A DNA stretch of 64,000 nucleotides from Pseudomonas sp. P8_229. GTDB lineage: Bacteria; Pseudomonadota; Gammaproteobacteria; Pseudomonadales; Pseudomonadaceae. Below the pieces are notes generated by a model. It searched no databases. It was not told where the DNA came from and saw only the letters and a program-made list of their open reading frames with translations. The stretch covers positions 2,780,001 through 2,844,000 of the forward strand of contig NZ_CP125378.1 in NCBI RefSeq assembly GCF_034008635.1. The letters are read 5' to 3'. Both the position numbers and the translations under genes were made by a program. The stretch's first letter is position 1, and each line of letters opens with the position of its first letter. Shown piece by piece: positions 62,191-64,000 of the stretch.

Positions 62191-62207
62191 GGCCGGTCGT
62201 GCCGGCC
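62191..62207 (-). terminator. Terminator-like hairpin upstream of purE
   Basis: On the minus strand GGCCGG-CACGA-CCGGCC followed by ATTTTT. A compact GC stem with T-run, consistent with termination of transcripts coming from the LysR side. Confidence 0.6.
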
Positions 62208-62329
62208 GAAGGCCGCGCAGTATACCGCAAAGAAAGCAATAAACAGCCCCCCGCACGACCATCTGTCATCTGCCGCAAATGCCCGGTTTTATTGACTTGA
62301 AGGTCAGCGACAGAACACCGCAAATCCCC

Positions 62330-62418
62330 TGTAGGAGTGAGCCTGCTCGCGATGGCGGTGTATCAGTCACATCATCGTTGAATGTGCAGACGCTATCGCG
62401 AGCAGGCTCACTCCTACA
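62330..62418. repeat. REPIN-type inverted repeat
   Basis: Arms 62,330-62,353 and 62,395-62,418 are exact reverse complements of the TGTAGGAGTGAGCCTGCTCG unit with a 41-base spacer. Same class as 42,551 and 47,897. Confidence 0.9.
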
Positions 62419-62434
62419 AGGGGTCCGCGTAGGC

Positions 62435-63343
62435 TCAGGAAGCTTGGGCGGCGCCGCCTTCGAGCTTGCGCCAGAGCAACCGAACGTTGGCCTTGCGCAC
62501 CAGTGCGCAGCGATACAGACGAATTTCCAGCGGCACGTGCCATTGCGGGCCGCCGCAGACGACCAGTTCGCCACGGGCCAGTTCGGCACGCACGCTCAAC
62601 TGCGGGACCCACGCGATGCCAAGGCCTTCCAGGGCCATGCTCTTCAGGCTGTCGGCCATCGCGGTTTCGTAGATGGTGGTGAAACGCAGCTGACGCTGGC
62701 GCAACAAACCGTTCACCGAACGCCCGAGAAACGCCCCGGCGCTGTAGGCCAGCAACGGCACGCTGGCCTCGCCTTCCAGATCGAACAGCGGCTTGCCATC
62801 GTCATCCGCCGCGCACACCGGGAGCATCTCGGTCTGGCCCAGGTGCAGTGACGGGAAGATTTCCGGGTCCATCTGCATTGCCGCGTCCGGGTCGTAGAAC
62901 GCCAGCATCAGGTCGCAGCCGCCTTCGCGTAGCGCATGCACCGCGTCGCCGACGTTGGTCGCCACCAGCCGCGTGGCGATGTTCAGCCCTTCGTTGCGCA
63001 GTTGCGCGATCCAGCGCGGGAAAAATCCCAGCGCCAGCGAGTGCGCGGCGGCGACTTGCATCACTTCGCCCTGCCCGCCTTCCAGGTGATGCAGATGACG
63101 CAGCACTTCACCGAGCTGTTCGACCACGGTGCGCGCAGTCACCAGAAACAGCTGCCCGGCGGCCGTCAGCTCGATCGGCGTGCGCGAGCGGTTGACCAGC
63201 GTCAGCCCGAGCGCCGCTTCGAGGCTGCGGATCCGCCGACTGAACGCTGGCTGGGTCACGAAGCGCCGTTCAGCCGCCTGCGAGAAGCTGCGAGTGGCGG
63301 CCAGAGCACTGAAGTCCTCGAGCCATTTGCTTTCCAGATTCAT
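62435..63343 (-). CDS. LysR-family transcriptional regulator
   Basis: 302 residues from ATG 63343. The N-terminal helix-turn-helix is FSALAATRSFSQAAERRFVT with PAFSRRIRSLEAALG; a LysR substrate domain follows from about residue 90. It is divergent from aspA, and regulators of this kind usually control the adjacent divergent gene, so aspartase expression is a likely target (inferred). Confidence 0.93.
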   Translation of the reverse strand: MNLESKWLEDFSALAATRSFSQAAERRFVTQPAFSRRIRSLEAALGLTLVNRSRTPIELTAAGQLFLVTARTVVEQLGEVLRHLHHLEGGQGEVMQVAAAHSLALGFFPRWIAQLRNEGLNIATRLVATNVGDAVHALREGGCDLMLAFYDPDAAMQMDPEIFPSLHLGQTEMLPVCAADDDGKPLFDLEGEASVPLLAYSAGAFLGRSVNGLLRQRQLRFTTIYETAMADSLKSMALEGLGIAWVPQLSVRAELARGELVVCGGPQWHVPLEIRLYRCALVRKANVRLLWRKLEGGAAQAS

Positions 63344-63523
63344 CACGCCCTCCCGGGAACGCACCAAAACAGGTCACACGTCTGCCGCGCACGCGGCGTC
63401 ACACGGGCATTATGCCGAATGTGCATAGGCCAGTGTTTAACAGCATTGGCCCAAAAAATCCCACAAGCCTAGCATTCGCAGCGTTCCGGCATAGACCGGG
63501 TCCATATCGAGATGATTTCTATC

Positions 63524-64000
63524 ATGTCCTCCGCTGCATCTTTCCGCACAGAAAACGACCTGCTTGGCGCCCTCGAAGTACCGGCTCAAGCGTATTACGG
63601 CATCCAGACCCTGCGAGCGGTGAACAACTTCCGTCTCTCCGGCGTTCCGATTTCGCATTACCCGAAGCTGGTTGTGGGTCTGGCGATGGTCAAACAGGCC
63701 GCCGCTGACGCCAACCGTGAGTTGGGGCACCTGAGCGAAGCCAAGCACGCTGCCATCAGCGAAGCCTGTGCCAGATTGATCCGCGGTGATTTCCACGAAG
63801 AGTTCGTGGTCGACATGATTCAAGGTGGCGCCGGTACTTCCACCAACATGAACGCCAACGAAGTGATCGCCAACATTGCGCTCGAAGCAATGGGTCACGA
63901 GAAAGGCGAGTACCAGTACCTGCACCCGAACGACGACGTCAACATGGCGCAGTCGACCAACGACGCTTACCCGACCGCGATCCGCCTGGGTCTGCTGCTG
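63524..64000 (+). CDS. aspA: Aspartate ammonia-lyase AspA (partial)
   Basis: 159 codons are visible before the window ends. The start is placed at ATG 63524 (SSAASFRTENDLLGALEVPA), with ATG 63512 in frame as the alternative; neither has a strong ribosome site. Motifs include YYGIQTLRAVNNF and GGAGTSTNMNANEV, characteristic of the aspartase/fumarase superfamily. It deaminates aspartate to fumarate. Confidence 0.95.
   Translation, partial: MSSAASFRTENDLLGALEVPAQAYYGIQTLRAVNNFRLSGVPISHYPKLVVGLAMVKQAAADANRELGHLSEAKHAAISEACARLIRGDFHEEFVVDMIQGGAGTSTNMNANEVIANIALEAMGHEKGEYQYLHPNDDVNMAQSTNDAYPTAIRLGLLL

Larger units (their letters stand above)
62104..62434. other. Intergenic region between purE and the LysR gene
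   Basis: About 330 bases. It holds two hairpins ahead of purE (62,153-62,175 and 62,191-62,207) and a REPIN (62,330-62,418). A TACAAT hexamer on the minus strand lies between the two hairpins and could be the purE -10 element. No gene is visible. Confidence 0.6.

Noticed and set aside
42551-62418. CRISPR array, from repeated similar units in intergenic spaces
   Set aside because: Units occur as single inverted pairs scattered over 20 kb, not as direct repeats with regular spacers, and no cas genes are present.

Overview
The window looks like chromosomal DNA from a Pseudomonas of the P. fluorescens group. The evidence is the gene order (HU, rubredoxin reductase and rubredoxin, ubiC-ubiA, phoB-phoR, phoU-pstBACS, purK-purE, LysR, aspA), the long PstA and PstC proteins, high GC with GC-rich third positions, and many REP/REPIN-type intergenic inverted repeats. 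Species is not determined.

Left part, 1-37,944: every gene is on the minus strand, so it is transcribed from right to left. Genes 13,901-37,944 form a type VI secretion system (T6SS) with the order tssA-tssB-tssC-tssE-[accessory island]-tssF-tssG-clpV-sfa, then a small lipoprotein-fha-tssJ-tssK-tssL-tssM-stp1-stk1. This is the HSI-II layout of P. aeruginosa, with a sigma-54 activator and a phosphatase/kinase pair for post-translational control. Two cargo regions are attached. Downstream of stk1 lie vgrG (11,425-13,872), an AT-rich candidate effector with two peptidoglycan-binding modules (9,653-11,413), its likely periplasmic immunity protein (9,148-9,651), and a run of small exported proteins. 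That run includes a second copy of the immunity-type protein (2,216-2,725) and an LprI-domain protein. Between tssE and tssF sits a translationally coupled cassette of a PAAR spike protein, two sibling lipoproteins and three or four membrane-anchored proteins, with clear internal duplication. No hcp gene is present in the window.

Also in the left part are a TIGR01777-type NAD-dependent epimerase with an N-terminal membrane domain (5,182-6,576) and an unusual fusion (2,722-5,172). The fusion joins an alpha/beta-hydrolase fold, in which Asn replaces the nucleophile, to pieces resembling the ATP-grasp and swivelling His domains of PEP-utilising enzymes.

Right part, 38,649-64,000: this is conserved housekeeping DNA. 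It holds a small exported protein, HU, rubredoxin and its reductase, ubiquinone synthesis (ubiC, ubiA), the phosphate regulon (phoB-phoR with a Pho box; pstS, pstC, pstA, pstB and phoU with Pho boxes before pstS and pstC and a strong terminator after phoU), a CorC/HlyC-type protein, an M23 peptidase, a response regulator, an MFS transporter, an acyl-CoA thioesterase, a hexose-phosphate mutarotase, small stress/export proteins, purE-purK, a LysR regulator and the start of aspA. Many intergenic spaces here are filled by paired REP-like inverted repeats.

The most interesting material is the T6SS cargo: the vgrG tail/effector/immunity module with its composition break, the duplicated PAAR cassette inside the structural operon, and the hydrolase/ATP-grasp fusion whose gene overlaps an immunity-like gene. 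Functions given for these are inferences from context and motifs read by eye; no database search was possible.
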